Assembly: GCA_009731375.1 (NCBI GenBank)
Contig: BJOX01000213.1
Coordinates: 33,462 to 97,461, forward strand
Length of the DNA: 64,000 nucleotides
DNA from: Paulinella micropora
Lineage: Eukaryota > Cercozoa > Imbricatea > Euglyphida
Direction of reading: 5' to 3'
The stretch's first letter is position 1, and every line of letters starts with the position of its first letter. Below the pieces are notes generated by a model. It was not told the DNA's origin, did no database searches, and was given only the letters and a program-made list of their open reading frames with translations. The translations under genes and the position numbers were made by a program. Shown here piece after piece: positions 40,806-50,821 of the stretch.

Positions 40806-41462
40806 TCAAATACCAAAGGCTATCAGCCCGATCATATTGTCATAATGGATTTGACTTTTAAAATGTTTCTGTAAATCATCTTTTCTAAAACATTTACCGC
40901 ATTTACATTGGATTATGGTTGAACAACGTATTTTAGTTTTTTCAAGAAGATTTTCTCTATTTTGCTCATAATATTCTTTGTGATTTTTATCTATGCGCTC
41001 TTTGTTTCGTTCGTAATGTTCTTTACCTCGTTGTGATACATAATCTTTGTTTTTTTCATACCATTTTTTCTGTGTTTGTGATACATTCTCTTTGTTTAAT
41101 TCTATATATTCTTTTCTTTTTTGCAAGTATTCTTTATTTTCTTCATAATACTCTTTATTGGTTCTACCTGCTACTCCTTTATTAATACATTTGTCTCTTT
41201 TTCTAATCCATTCTCCTTCTCGCTTTCTTAATTGCTCTACATTTTCACACGTATAATCTTCGAGTAATTCAATATAGTGGTCATCATATTTCAATATTTC
41301 AAAGGAAGAAATATAGTAGTATTTACCATTCATCCATCTTTTATAATCAATTTTGTGAGAATAAAGCCGTTTATATAATGGTTGAATAGTTGAACCGATA
41401 TAGACTTGATCAGTTTGATACGATCTAAGACTATATATTTTTCCTTGTTTGTAGTCGGGCAT
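40806..41462 (-). CDS. GIY-YIG endonuclease with C-terminal zinc finger
   Basis: This is an intact 218-aa protein. The N-terminal GIY-YIG nuclease shows KIYSLRS and VYIGSTIQPLYKRLYSHK (residues ~8-36), with a downstream Glu in LRKREGEW as candidate metal ligand. Residues ~100-185 are Lys/Tyr/Asn-rich helical repeats of the EYYEENKEY kind. The C-terminus (~187-210) has CKCGKCFRKDDLQKHFKSQIH, a likely CCHH finger. Such proteins occur in large DNA viruses and as mobile homing nucleases. It sits between the membrane-protein gene and the Cys-rich gene in copy B, whereas in copy C those two genes overlap directly, so this gene is an insertion or was lost there. It is one of few undamaged genes in copy B. 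Confidence 0.85.
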   Translation of the reverse strand: MPDYKQGKIYSLRSYQTDQVYIGSTIQPLYKRLYSHKIDYKRWMNGKYYYISSFEILKYDDHYIELLEDYTCENVEQLRKREGEWIRKRDKCINKGVAGRTNKEYYEENKEYLQKRKEYIELNKENVSQTQKKWYEKNKDYVSQRGKEHYERNKERIDKNHKEYYEQNRENLLEKTKIRCSTIIQCKCGKCFRKDDLQKHFKSQIHYDNMIGLIAFGI

Positions 41463-41495
41463 CCTTTTATATCGTTTATTCTCGCTATCTTTAAA

Positions 41496-41744
41496 TCATA
41501 AATTACCACCTTCATATATATGTGTCATATACCATCTATTATCGCCCAAACACATCAAAGGCAGTGCCTCATCAAATCCAATACACAAATCACTGAAGGG
41601 TTTGTAAATACATTTAAATTTGTTTTGTATCCCTTGTTGAATACACCACACACACGATTCATTCTTTTTTTCCGAGTATCGCGAGTAAAAGTCGCAGGCG
41701 GTCCGCGAAATAGCAGAGCACACGAATAGCAATATTAATAACAT
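41496..41744 (-). CDS. Small secreted Cys-rich protein, copy B
   Basis: This encodes 82 aa. MLLILLFVCSAISRTA looks like a signal peptide. The mature part has CDFYSRYS, a CVWC pair, FKCIYKP and LPLMC, six spaced cysteines typical of a small disulfide-bonded (PSI/plexin-like) fold, though I cannot assign a family. It is well conserved with 47,695-47,964, including all mature cysteines, suggesting constraint. It could be a secreted or membrane-proximal factor. Confidence 0.7.
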   Translation of the reverse strand: MLLILLFVCSAISRTACDFYSRYSEKKNESCVWCIQQGIQNKFKCIYKPFSDLCIGFDEALPLMCLGDNRWYMTHIYEGGNL

Positions 41745-41752
41745 TATATATT

Positions 41753-41977
41753 TTAACTCCCGATTTTACCTTCTTGTTTAATTATATTATTATAAATCGC
41801 TTCCCGTTGCTTATCTGACAATGGTAATCGATTAAGTATATTTTCAGGTTTTCTGAAAATGTTAGGGTTTCTATTCACTAAGTTCTGAGTGATGCGGATT
41901 TGGTCAATTTCCTTCCCTAGCCTTTCTAGTTCCTCCAGTTGTTCCTCGTCTTTACTTTTTTCCTTTTTATTTTCCAT
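41753..41977 (-). CDS. Small charged helical protein (MENK family), copy B
   Basis: This encodes 74 aa with a Lys/Glu-rich N-terminus, then ITQNLVNRNPNIF, RKPENILNRLPLSDKQR and a short C-terminal helix. It is intact here; the copy at 48,192 has lost one base. It lies directly upstream of, and is co-directional with, the secreted Cys-rich gene (8-bp spacing), suggesting a shared transcript. Function is unknown. Confidence 0.65.
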   Translation of the reverse strand: MENKKEKSKDEEQLEELERLGKEIDQIRITQNLVNRNPNIFRKPENILNRLPLSDKQREAIYNNIIKQEGKIGS

Positions 41978-41999
41978 CCTATATTATAACAGATAAAAA

Positions 42000-42090
42000 A
42001 TGTGGTTTCAAGAAAAAAAATGGTTTGATTATTACAATCAAGCCAGAAGAGAACATAAGGATCAGTCCAAAGAATTTATTACAGCAAAGT
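42000..42090 (+). pseudogene. WFQEK-family protein, truncated at the duplication junction
   Basis: It starts MWFQEKKWFDYYNQARREHK at 42,000 and matches the gene at 48,217 for 30 codons up to FITAK, where it is fused to primase-helicase C-terminal sequence. The truncation is the breakpoint of the tandem duplication. Confidence 0.7.
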
Positions 42091-42418
42091 TGAGAAAGTG
42101 GTGGTTAGATTGTTGAACTTGGGATATATTACAAACCAATTTCCAGGAATTCGTTTTGGTGAAGAAGTTTCAAAAGAAGAATTGTATGATGTGTATAAAG
42201 CAAATGCGAATGACCCGCACACTTCGCGGGTTAGTTTCTGGACTAGTCTTAGAAAACTAATGCCAAATATGGTAGAAAAGAAGAAAACGATGGAAGCAGG
42301 CGCGCGAGTTAGATACGTGGATTTACCAACTTTAGAAGAGTGTAAAAATCAATGGAATGTTATTTATGGTGATAATGAATGGGATTTTGACGATGATGAC
42401 GACGACGACGATGAATAA
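42091..42418 (+). pseudogene. Primase-helicase C-terminal fragment, copy C
   Basis: This matches 34,262-34,575: conserved SKEELYDVYKANANDPHTS and YVDLPTLEECKNQW segments and an Asp-rich tail ending at 42,418. A one-base loss near 42,112 separates the first codons from the rest. Only this domain exists in copy C; the primase and helicase core are missing. Confidence 0.75.
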
Positions 42419-42462
42419 ACAATATAAAAAACGGATTTTTTTTGTTATGCTTATATATAGCA

Positions 42463-43105
42463 TGTCTACCAAAAAGATTATCTAAGTCAAATAGAAAAAT
42501 TGACTCATTTAAGTAGCGACATAAAACTGCCAACAAGCAAATCGCTCAAACCTGATATTATCGCATTTTACGAAAAATGCCGACCCGAACAACTCCCGCA
42601 GGGTGATAATGTTGAAGTTGTATTACCCTCTGTTGATACATTGAAGAATGTTGTTTTTGATGAGATAGAAGAATTTACACCCTTTAAAGAAAGTGATTTG
42701 AGTGCTGGTATCACCGAAATCAAAACGAATGTGGGAGAAGAACTGGCCAAAAAAGAAATGCCTGTTTTAGAAGCATCCACACCAACGAAGGAAAAGAAAA
42801 CACCGATTAAAGCAAAGCGGAATCCGCCCGAGAACGGGTATAGTTGCTATGAAATAATAACGGCACATTTGAAAGTATCAAAAGACCCTTTTAATTTCTT
42901 ATAAATGAAAGTGGAAGACCGCACCATAATGCAGGAATATATGAAGAAATGGCACGAGAGTAGATACGCACACATACCACCAGACCAACGCCCTATTCTT
43001 AAATATGGTAAGTTAGATTATAAGACATTTTTCCGCGATGCCTTATCTCAACACGAGGGCAAACTAACAACACTAAAAGATATGTATGATAGGTTTCATA
43101 TGTAA
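42463..43105 (+). pseudogene. MPSTK-family protein, copy C, broken
   Basis: The ATG at 42,463 is followed by a frame change within the first ten codons (near 42,470). The main frame then runs from ~42,500 to a TAA at 42,902, where the intact copy has a Tyr codon (FLYMKV), and continues in frame to 43,105. It keeps the 10-bp tail overlap with the convergent MNIFG gene. Confidence 0.8.
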
Positions 43106-43725
43106 ACCGCTGTCAGTGCTATGTCTCTCATCACATCAATATTAAAATATGATGGTTTAAAAGATACATAATCCGCAGATGCCGTTTTATAATATGCTTC
43201 AAATGTTATTGGAGCATCTGTCGCATATGTTAATAAAACCTCATTAGTTGTATTTCCAGAAATTCGTATTGTTGTATTATTGGTGGTGTCCGCGGGATTT
43301 GGTCAGGTCATTAACCATATCATTTTCATTTGAACTCCAAATCTTTGAATTAGCCATATACAATCAAAAGACTTATACTCAATGGCGGTTGTATAATTTA
43401 GCACTTCGCTGTAAAAGTCATCAACATTTGTTCCGTCCGTTTCATGAAACCAGAACTGAAAAGTTCCTATTCCAGTCGGGGCGGGTAAATTTAAAGACCC
43501 GCGAAAAGATACTTTAATAAAATAACCATATCCCAGATTTGATATTGTTTTGCTACCATAACCGCCAGTGCAAAGAGTAGTGAATGTAGAACTTTCCATC
43601 CACGATCTAATGTCAAGACCAACATACGCATTTTGAATGTTTCTTGTTAATGTCGGGGTAGCAGTGATTGCAATAGTTTTAGTATCTATTGACTGCTGTT
43701 CTTGCGATCGGCCGAATATATTCAT
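43096..43725 (-). pseudogene. MNIFG-family virion-like protein, copy C, single nonsense change
   Basis: It starts MNIFGRSQEQQS at 43,725 and matches the intact copy at 143 throughout. One TGA at 43,303-43,305 replaces the Cys codon of the MTCPNP motif; beyond it the frame is open to 43,096. This is the least damaged of the two element-B copies. Confidence 0.8.
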
Positions 43726-43772
43726 ATTTTTAAAACTATATATTCTACGATATAAAATAATTCTATTAAATT
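43726..43772. promoter_or_regulatory. Bidirectional TATA-like promoter, copy C
   Basis: This spacer is nearly identical to 35,909-35,957, with AACTATATATTCTACGATAT between the divergent MNIFG and fibre genes. Confidence 0.55.
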
Positions 43773-46700
43773 ATGAACCATTTGGGCAATCCATGGACAT
43801 ATCATTTTTACGGCTCTGTCATAGTGGATGAGAATTTAGAAATTGATGGAGTATTATATGGCGATCATATTGAAGCAAACTCAATACAAGCAAGGACTGA
43901 CGACATAACAATATCATCGCGAAATAATAACTCCTCTTTGTTGATATCTGATACTGGTTATGTGTCAATTAATAACGAATACGATTTACCATTAGCGGAC
44001 GGCATGGCTAATCAAGTATTAAAAACAGATGGGTTAGGCAATACTTCATTTGCTACATTAACTTCAAGTTATATAAGCGACTTTGAACTTGATAAATTAA
44101 CGGATGTGGTTATAACCGCGCCGATAGCGATAAATAGTTATCCACGTATAATTCAATAAACTGGGTAAATAAAACGTTTCCGATAAATGTGGATGAATTC
44201 GGCAATATTAGTATGGGAAGGAAGAACATAACAGGAGTAAATTTGCTAAATACCAAAGATGTTGATGAATGGATATTTGAGCATCAAGATAATAATGATA
44301 AAGTTTCAGCGAGTGGAAGTATAGATAGCCACAGCGTTGTGACAATATCAGGCTTCCCAGCAGATAATCAACTGATTATGTATAGCACAGGACAATGGAG
44401 AAACACCACACCACCCTTTCTTAGATTAGACGGCACTGCCAGTATGACGGGGGCACTAAATATGGGCGGTTTTGCTATTTCAGGGGCTTCTACATATAAT
44501 GGAATTAATCTCACTACTCTCGCAGTTGATACTTCCGTGGTTAAACTAACAGGAGACCAAACCATAGCGGGTATTAAGACATTTAGCAGTATAATAAATG
44601 CGAGTGCGGGGATTGATATGAAAAGCCAAAGCATAACAAATGTAAATCTTGTTGATAGTGTGGATGTTTCAGTTCTTGATACTTCGGTGGTTAAACTAAC
44701 AGGAGACCAAACCATAGCAGGGAATAAAAAATTTACATCAACTTTAGAAGTAAGTGGTTCATCCAATCCTACTTCTTTTGATGGCATTGGCATACCCTTT
44801 GATACAAAAATAGGAATGATTGCAGCACAAAAACAGCAACAGCGACTTGGTATCCGATACAAATAACTGGTTCGTATGTAGAGTTATATTCAGGTAATAC
44901 TTTAATTACAACCGCAACTGGAACAATATTAAGTTTGAATAACAAAAAAATAACAAACTTAGCCGACCCTTCCGCTTCAACAGATGGAGCAAATAAAAGT
45001 TATGTTGATACAAAAGACGGGCAAAATGTGAAACTAACAGGAAACCAAACCATAGCAGGAATTAAGACATATAGCAGTGGTGTTGAAATTACTGGAAATT
45101 CAATCAATTCAACAACAAAGGGAACATTCATTGTTTTCAATTCTACCAGTAATATCGGGTCTATTGCTAGTTTGGATATGAAAATAAATACGTATTACAA
45201 CTTTGAAATTTCTGCGAAAAAATAAGTTTTATTATTGACGGGACGATTGTTTCGTGGTTTAATGCTACTGGCTTAGATTGTAATAGTAGTAGGATTGTTA
45301 ATCTAGGAGCACCGCAAAATGCGAATGAAGCGGTAAATAGACAATATCTGGATGACAATTGTGTGAAACTAACAGGAGACCAAACAATAACAGGAATTAA
45401 AACATTCAACGGGACGAGCACTGTGATAAAATATCTAACTCTAACACAAACGGCCGATTTTAATAATCAAGTTATCATTAATGGTGGAAATATAACATAT
45501 AATGGGGCGAGGATATTAAACCAAAATGGAGGAGATATATTCTTTTCGCAGACATCAGGTGATTATCAATATTTCTTATTTACTCTAAATACTGCTACAA
45601 GTGGAACCGCAGACCAAAGAGGTTATGTATTCACGAATGTAGCATTTGATGTAAAAGGGGCGGGACTTTATATTTCAAAACTTTTGGACAATAAAAATGC
45701 TTTGTCTGACATTGTTCGTTTTAACAATGCTGGTGGTATGCGGTTTTATGGTGCTTTGGATATGAACTCAAACAACATAACAAGTGCTGGAACAATTACT
45801 TCAACCGCAGGAATAACTACGACAACATTAACAACGAGCGACAAAATAACAACAGCATCAGGTAAGCCAATAATCATAGGCAATACAACAAAATCAGCAA
45901 ATGGGGCGACAGGGGGCTTAGAATTATACGTGACGGCTTCAAATATCGGAGGGGCACACTTACAAGCAATAACAACGGATGCTTATCCAACATTTCAATT
46001 ATTGAACTGGGCACACGACAATATAGGCTTAAGTTTTTATGCTTATTATGACGGCTCAAACTGGAAATCAAGTAATGCTGGCTCAAACTTTCAAATATAC
46101 AAAAACTCAAACAAACTTGCTTTTAACTATAAATGAGGAATAACAGCAGGAAGCAATATAACATGGTCTGAGGCGATGAATATAAGCACAGCAGGATTAC
46201 TAACTGCGAGTGCGGGGATTACATACACTGGCACACTAACGTCAGTAACGAATGCCAGTGGGGCGAAAATAGGAATTCAGGGACTAACAGACGGAACAAA
46301 TGCAAAAGGAATATTTCTATGGGATACCACCAATACAAGTTGGGGAATTTATGCGGCATCTGGCGGAGGTGGAAACACTAGAAGTTTGGCAAATGGTTTG
46401 GCCGTTTCAGGAAATGATTTTAGTTCATATAGTTTTCGTTTTAGGGTTGCTAATGATGCTACGATGGGTTTCGTGTGGGAGAATTCAGGGGAGCAACTAT
46501 TAATGTCATTGAATGGCGCAAACGGAACTTTATGGACAAAAGGATAGATAACTGCAAATGCGGGGATTACATACTCTGGGGTGCTAACGACCACAACTAA
46601 TAATGGAGCGAAAATAGGAATTCAAGGACAAACAGACGGGACGAATGCGAGAGGAATATTTATTTGGGATACTGGTGATTCAGCATGGGGGATTTATATG

Positions 46701-47366
46701 TCTCAGTCTGGAGCAAATAAATCATTAAGTGGAGGAACAGCATCAGCAGGAGGAGTAGGCGGAGGATTAACTTCTTATGCTATTAGATTTAGAGTGAATA
46801 ATTCTTCAACGAGTGGGTTCATATGGGAGAATAGTTCAAATACTGCTTTAATGTCTTTTAAAGCAAGCGATGGACAATTATGGGTTTTGTCTAATCCAAT
46901 TCAATATTCAGACAGGAGAAAAAAAGAAGATATAAAGGAATGCTTAGGCTTAGATTTTATTAATAAGTTAAATCCAGTCTGCTATCGTATTATTGATGAC
47001 AACAAGAAACAAAGAACTGGTTTGATAGCACAGGAATTAGAAGAAATACTAACAGAAATGAATATGCTAGATTTTGGCGGTTTTATAAAAGAAACAATTA
47101 TGGTTCCGTGTCCAAAGCAAAGAAAAGAATGCGAATTGAAATGTGTGAGCGTTAATCCAGAAGATGTTAAATGCGTTGATAGTGGTGATGTCGGTTATGG
47201 TATAGGTTATTCCGAGTTTATTGCCCCGTTAATTAAGGCCACACAGGAGTTATCGGAAAAGGTGATTTATTTAGAAAAAGAAAATAAAAATCTTATGAAT
47301 ATATTACAAGACCAAGCAAACCAATTAGCAGAAATACGAGCAGTCGTTTTACCTAATGTCCAATAA
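43773..47366 (+). pseudogene. Giant fibre protein with S74 chaperone, copy C, broken
   Basis: This ~1,190-codon gene has the same N-terminus and shaft repeats as copy B (VVKLTGDQTIAGIKTF, GGLELYVTASN, QLLNWAHDNI) but no discoidin-like segment. The C-terminus is well preserved: QYSDRRKKED carries the expected S74 catalytic Ser and nearby Lys, followed by GLIAQELEEIL and a terminal coiled coil. Lesions are frame changes near 44,150, 44,860 and 45,220, a TGA at 46,134-46,136 and a TAG at 46,545-46,547. S74 domains assist trimerisation of fibres and then cleave themselves off; this points to a trimeric attachment fibre. Confidence 0.8.
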
Positions 47367-47706
47367 TACGCGACTTCATATATCGCCACATATTAATGAT
47401 ATGGATGGCGAACTAACTCCCGAATTAAAGTCTCGTGTCCTTGAAGTAGAACTAAAGACTGAGGAAAAAAAAGTAGAGCACGAATTGGAAGATAACTGGA
47501 ATTGTTGTTGTATAAAAAACAGGCCGACCGACAGCCGACTTATTAAATACTTGTTTCAAATGGGTATCATTATTGCCATTATAACCCTTTGTATCGTGAG
47601 GCTATCTGAAAAGAACTTACCTTGTGAGGTTGCTAATACTTATGTCGGTACTTTGACCTTACTTATCGGTATCTGCCTTCCTTCGCCTTCTAGTTCAAAG
47701 AAGTGA
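47356..47706 (+). CDS. Small two-helix membrane protein, copy C, intact
   Basis: This encodes 116 aa and starts inside the fibre stop region (11-bp overlap). The N-terminal ~60 residues are charged (LTPELKSRVLEVELK) with a CCC motif. Two hydrophobic helices follow (starting at LIKYLFQMGIIIAII and at YVGTLTLLIGICLP), and the C-terminus is Ser/Lys-rich. It could anchor fibres or act in the virion membrane or in lysis; none of these is proven. The stop overlaps that of the convergent Cys-rich gene. Confidence 0.75.
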   Translation: MSNNTRLHISPHINDMDGELTPELKSRVLEVELKTEEKKVEHELEDNWNCCCIKNRPTDSRLIKYLFQMGIIIAIITLCIVRLSEKNLPCEVANTYVGTLTLLIGICLPSPSSSKK

Positions 47707-47964
47707 GCACTCGTATAAGTGGATTTTATACCACGAAGCATCATTACCCGCACAGATTAACGGCAGGGCTTCATCAAAACTAACACACCACTCGCTTTGA
47801 GGTTTGTAAATACATTTAAATTTGGATTCAATACCTTGCTTTATACAATAAGCACACGCATCTCGTTTTGTTTGATTTGCTCTACTATAAAAGTCGCAGG
47901 CAGTCCGCGACATAGCAAATCTCCAACAAGTTGGAGATAACACGAATAGCAATATTAATAACAT
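47695..47964 (-). CDS. Small secreted Cys-rich protein, copy C
   Basis: This encodes 89 aa, the paralogue of 41,496-41,744, with a longer signal-peptide-like start (MLLILLFVLSPTCW). It has the same mature pattern: CDFYSRA, CAYC, FKCIYKP, LPLIC. Conservation of the cysteines despite divergence elsewhere argues for selection on the folded protein. Confidence 0.7.
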   Translation of the reverse strand: MLLILLFVLSPTCWRFAMSRTACDFYSRANQTKRDACAYCIKQGIESKFKCIYKPQSEWCVSFDEALPLICAGNDASWYKIHLYECSLL

Positions 47965-47968
47965 ATAT

Positions 47969-48192
47969 TTAACTCCCGCTTTTTCCCTCTTCTTTAATTA
48001 TATTATTATAAATTGCTTCTCGTTGCTTATCTGATAGCGGTAAGCGGTAAAGGATATTTTCAGGTTTTCTAAAAATATTGGGGTTTCTATTCACTAAGTT
48101 CTGAGTGATGCGGATTTGGTCTATCTCCTTTCCAAGTTTTTCCAACTCTTCAAGTTGTTGCTCGTCTTTGCTTTTTTCTTTTTATTATCCAT
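47969..48192 (-). pseudogene. MENK-family small protein, copy C, one-base deletion
   Basis: It begins MDNKKKK at 48,192; relative to the copy at 41,977 one base is lost in the early Lys codons, so the remainder (ITQNLVNRNPNIF-like, LPLSDKQREAIYNN) is out of frame. Its position next to the Cys-rich gene is unchanged. Confidence 0.65.
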
Positions 48193-48216
48193 GTTATATA
48201 ATAGTGGATAAAAAAA

Positions 48217-48422
48217 ATGCCGTTTCAAGAAAAAAATGGTTTGAATATTACAATCGGGTCAGAAGAGAACATAAGGATCAGCCTACTGAGTTTATTACAG
48301 CAAAGGCTCATGAATTAAAGAGGGCAGATAGAATACAAGATGCTATTGATTTTGATGATGCGCCCGACAATCCAACAATAGAAAAATTAAAGGACAAGAT
48401 TAAAACATTGAACAGAATTTAA
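48217..48422 (+). pseudogene. WFQEK-family protein, frameshift in an A-run
   Basis: The ATG at 48,217 is followed by an A-run one base shorter than in the copy at 42,000, which shifts the frame. Downstream sequence is open and conserved (KKWFEYYNRVRREHKDQ, then FITAKAHELKRADRI) to 48,422. It is a small, charged, helical protein of unknown function. Confidence 0.6.
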
Positions 48423-48442
48423 AATCAAAAAAATACTACAAT

Positions 48443-49760
48443 ATGAATTTGAATCAATTAAAGGAACATCTCAGAGATGAAATGGACATTGAAGAATTTG
48501 AAGCAAAATATGGTAATACTTCCATAAAAGAACAAGTAAATAGACTTGCCATTGAAGCAAGTGGTATTGATAGGTGGAATATTGAGTTTATGAATAGAGA
48601 TATTGAACAAATGAATAGAGATATAGAGCAATTAACAAGTCGTTGGGGATATACGGAAGAAGAAAAAAATCACTTGTTAAACTCACCCGTAATGGGCTAA
48701 CACATTTATTGGAAAAAGGCAAAAATGAAATAAGGAGGGCAGCGAAGAGAGAAAACAAACAATGGCAGGCACGAGACTTAAAGAATGGGAACAAAACAGA
48801 TTAGAATATGAACAGAAAAACCCAGAGAATGCTTTGATTGAAGCATAGATAGGGGAGGAACACAAAACACTTGTGCAAGATTAACAAGTAATCAGAGAGA
48901 TACAGCAAGACTTGTAGATGCAATTGTTCAAAGAATTCAAGATATAATTATGAGTCCTAGATTAAGTAGAATGCTGAATACTGCTATAAGGGTTGGTAGT
49001 CGTGGTGTGAATGGATTGGCATGGAATCGCTTAGCAACTATTACTGCTAATCATCCGCGAATTCGTAATATAAATATTGCAGTGATGGGCGAACCAAACG
49101 CTGATGCGTTCGCGGGATTGTTACTTGAACTTGCAAATCATGAAGCACCAGCAGGGTTGCCTCCTCCTAACCCTCGCTTAATTGCGGTGGGACAACAAAG
49201 AATGGGTAATTACATGTTGAAGTATATGTTAAGAAGAGTAGGCTTACGAGTCAACAATGATAGCATGGAATACATTTTAAAAAGGCGTTGAATATGTAGT
49301 CTGGACTACTTTTGGTGTATTTCTAACGCACGTCTACAACATATGGACTGCTCAACCAGATGCTATTATTAAGTTGGAAGAAGAACGATCTCATACTACT
49401 GGAAGTAATTATAATGGTGGGGGCGCACGAGTGGAAAGCCGTCTTCAATTAGAAGATAGAACTCGTGGCAAATTTCCTTACATTCTACCAGCAGATCCTT
49501 TGGACTTAGTTGCTTTTGAACATGATTTATTGTATGCTACTGGTGATAAAAATGTCCAAAACTTCGCCGACCAACGATACTTTGAAAGAATTACCAATAT
49601 GAGCGATTATCTAACGAGTAATGGATTGGCGAGTGAAGAAGTTGCTAAAACTATTTCTGACAATTACAATTCAATGCTCTCAAAAGCAGATATATATCTA
49701 AAATGGCATTACAAGCACAAGGGAGAGTCCGCAGTGGAGTATCATATTTGGACGCGATGA
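48443..49760 (+). pseudogene. Minor virion-like protein with phospholipase-A2-like domain, frameshifted
   Basis: I read this as one gene of ~440 codons interrupted by frame changes near 48,690, 48,840 and 49,280. An N-terminal coiled coil (from MNLNQLKEHLRDEMD) precedes a basic helical region (LSRMLNTAIRVGSRGVNG) and a hydrophobic segment (VVWTTFGVFLTHVYNIW). Then comes ILPADPLDLVAFEHDLLYATGD with ADQRYF. The HDLLY core with surrounding Asp residues resembles the PLA2 domain of parvovirus VP1, also reported for some adintoviruses, where it breaches endosomal membranes. The pieces could alternatively be separate small genes. Confidence 0.55.
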
Positions 49761-49972
49761 AATTCTGGAAAACTATTAAATTAACACCTCCAGATGCGAA
49801 ATACAATGCTTTTATACACAATGTAGACCAAACGTTAAATTCTATAATTAGTGTTATGAATAATGTGGGCAGTTTTGATAAAGACACTAATTTTAAAGTA
49901 AATAAAATAGCCAATCCTGCTACATTCAGCAAACAATATGAAAACTTAGTAAATTCGTTTAATCAATGGTGA
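49703..49972 (+). CDS. Small virion-module protein, 89 aa
   Basis: It starts MALQAQGRVRSGVSYLDAMK within the end of the PLA2-like frame (58-nt overlap) and contains a hydrophilic helical body (NVDQTLNSIISVMNN). Its stop overlaps the next ATG (ATGGTGA). It may be a separate gene or the continuation of the PLA2 protein after a frame change; I cannot decide. No known family. Confidence 0.45.
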   Translation: MALQAQGRVRSGVSYLDAMKFWKTIKLTPPDAKYNAFIHNVDQTLNSIISVMNNVGSFDKDTNFKVNKIANPATFSKQYENLVNSFNQW

Positions 49973-50181
49973 AATCACAAGAAAAAGCGGATGGTGTGAA
50001 AGGATATTCTCTTATCGCACCAGCAAATGAAGCCACAATAAATAATTTTGTAGAAAAAATAAATACGATGAATAAAAAAAATGCTTCGGCAGATATAGAG
50101 AAGGAAATAATTGTTGAGGTTAAGCCCACGCTATCAAACAGAAATGGTGGTAGCACCTATGGATTCAATCGGACTTGGTAA
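49966..50181 (+). CDS. Small virion-module protein, 71 aa
   Basis: It starts MVKSQEKADGVKGYSLIAPA, overlapping the previous stop by 7 nt, and ends inside the start of the next frame. It is hydrophilic and helical with no recognised domain. The tight overlaps suggest a compact polycistronic layout, or one gene fragmented by indels. Confidence 0.4.
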   Translation: MVKSQEKADGVKGYSLIAPANEATINNFVEKINTMNKKNASADIEKEIIVEVKPTLSNRNGGSTYGFNRTW

Positions 50182-50821
50182 TAACTTGGATATACTTCAA
50201 GATAAGACATCCCAAGTAAGGCACTTAAAGGGATTTGTTAATATGCTAAAAAATGAAACTGGAAAGAAAATATCTTTGACATTGTCAGATTATGACGATC
50301 CTATTAGTGGATGGGAAAAGGCCATAAGGCAAGCATTAAACAAAGGTGCTAGTATGTCAGACGTAGCAGATGCAGACGATATTTTGGATAAGAGAATTTA
50401 TCAAGAAGTGAGGGGGAAATTGACGCCAGAACAAATGAAGCAATTGGAAGAGTTAGAATTGAAGGATGCGAGCGTGCCAAGAACACAAATACCAATACCA
50501 ACCATGCCACCACAAACTCAACCACCGCAAACCATGCCACCGCAAGCAACACCAGCACCACCGCAAGCAACGCCAGCACCAGAACCACCAGCGACACCCG
50601 CACCCGCACCATTGCCAGTGCCACTAGTGCCAAGAACAAGCGGATTTGTTGAAAAACCAGTCCAACCGCCACAGACTGATAAAAAAAACGAAGAACAACA
50701 AAATGTCGCCAATGACCAAATGGTAGATAGTATGAGATCTATTGATAAACTTGTTGATAAAATTATGGGCAAAACTCCCGCCGATGAAAGAGAAGACTTA
50801 ATGGCACTTATTCATTTCTAA
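50159..50821 (+). CDS. Pro-rich virion-module protein, 220 aa
   Basis: From the ATG at 50,159 (MDSIGLGNNLDIL) the frame encodes a helical N-terminal ~110 residues, a Pro/Ala/Thr/Gln-rich linker (roughly residues 115-165) and a charged C-terminal helix. Its TAA overlaps the next ATG (TAATG), suggesting coupled expression. Pro-rich linkers with flanking helices are common in minor capsid and scaffold proteins, but the function is unknown. Confidence 0.55.
   Translation: MDSIGLGNNLDILQDKTSQVRHLKGFVNMLKNETGKKISLTLSDYDDPISGWEKAIRQALNKGASMSDVADADDILDKRIYQEVRGKLTPEQMKQLEELELKDASVPRTQIPIPTMPPQTQPPQTMPPQATPAPPQATPAPEPPATPAPAPLPVPLVPRTSGFVEKPVQPPQTDKKNEEQQNVANDQMVDSMRSIDKLVDKIMGKTPADEREDLMALIHF

Larger units (their letters stand above)
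34260..48300. repeat. Internal tandem duplication of the fibre module
   Basis: Two diverged copies, ~34,260-42,090 and ~42,091-48,300, carry the same gene order: primase-helicase C-terminus, MPSTK gene, MNIFG gene, fibre, membrane protein, Cys-rich secreted protein, MENK gene and the WFQEK gene. At ~42,090 the left copy stops inside the WFQEK gene (TTTATTACAGCAAAG) and joins the primase-helicase C-terminus (GAGAAAGTGGTGGTTAGATTG). Divergence shows the duplication, or a recombination between two related elements, is not recent. Confidence 0.75.
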
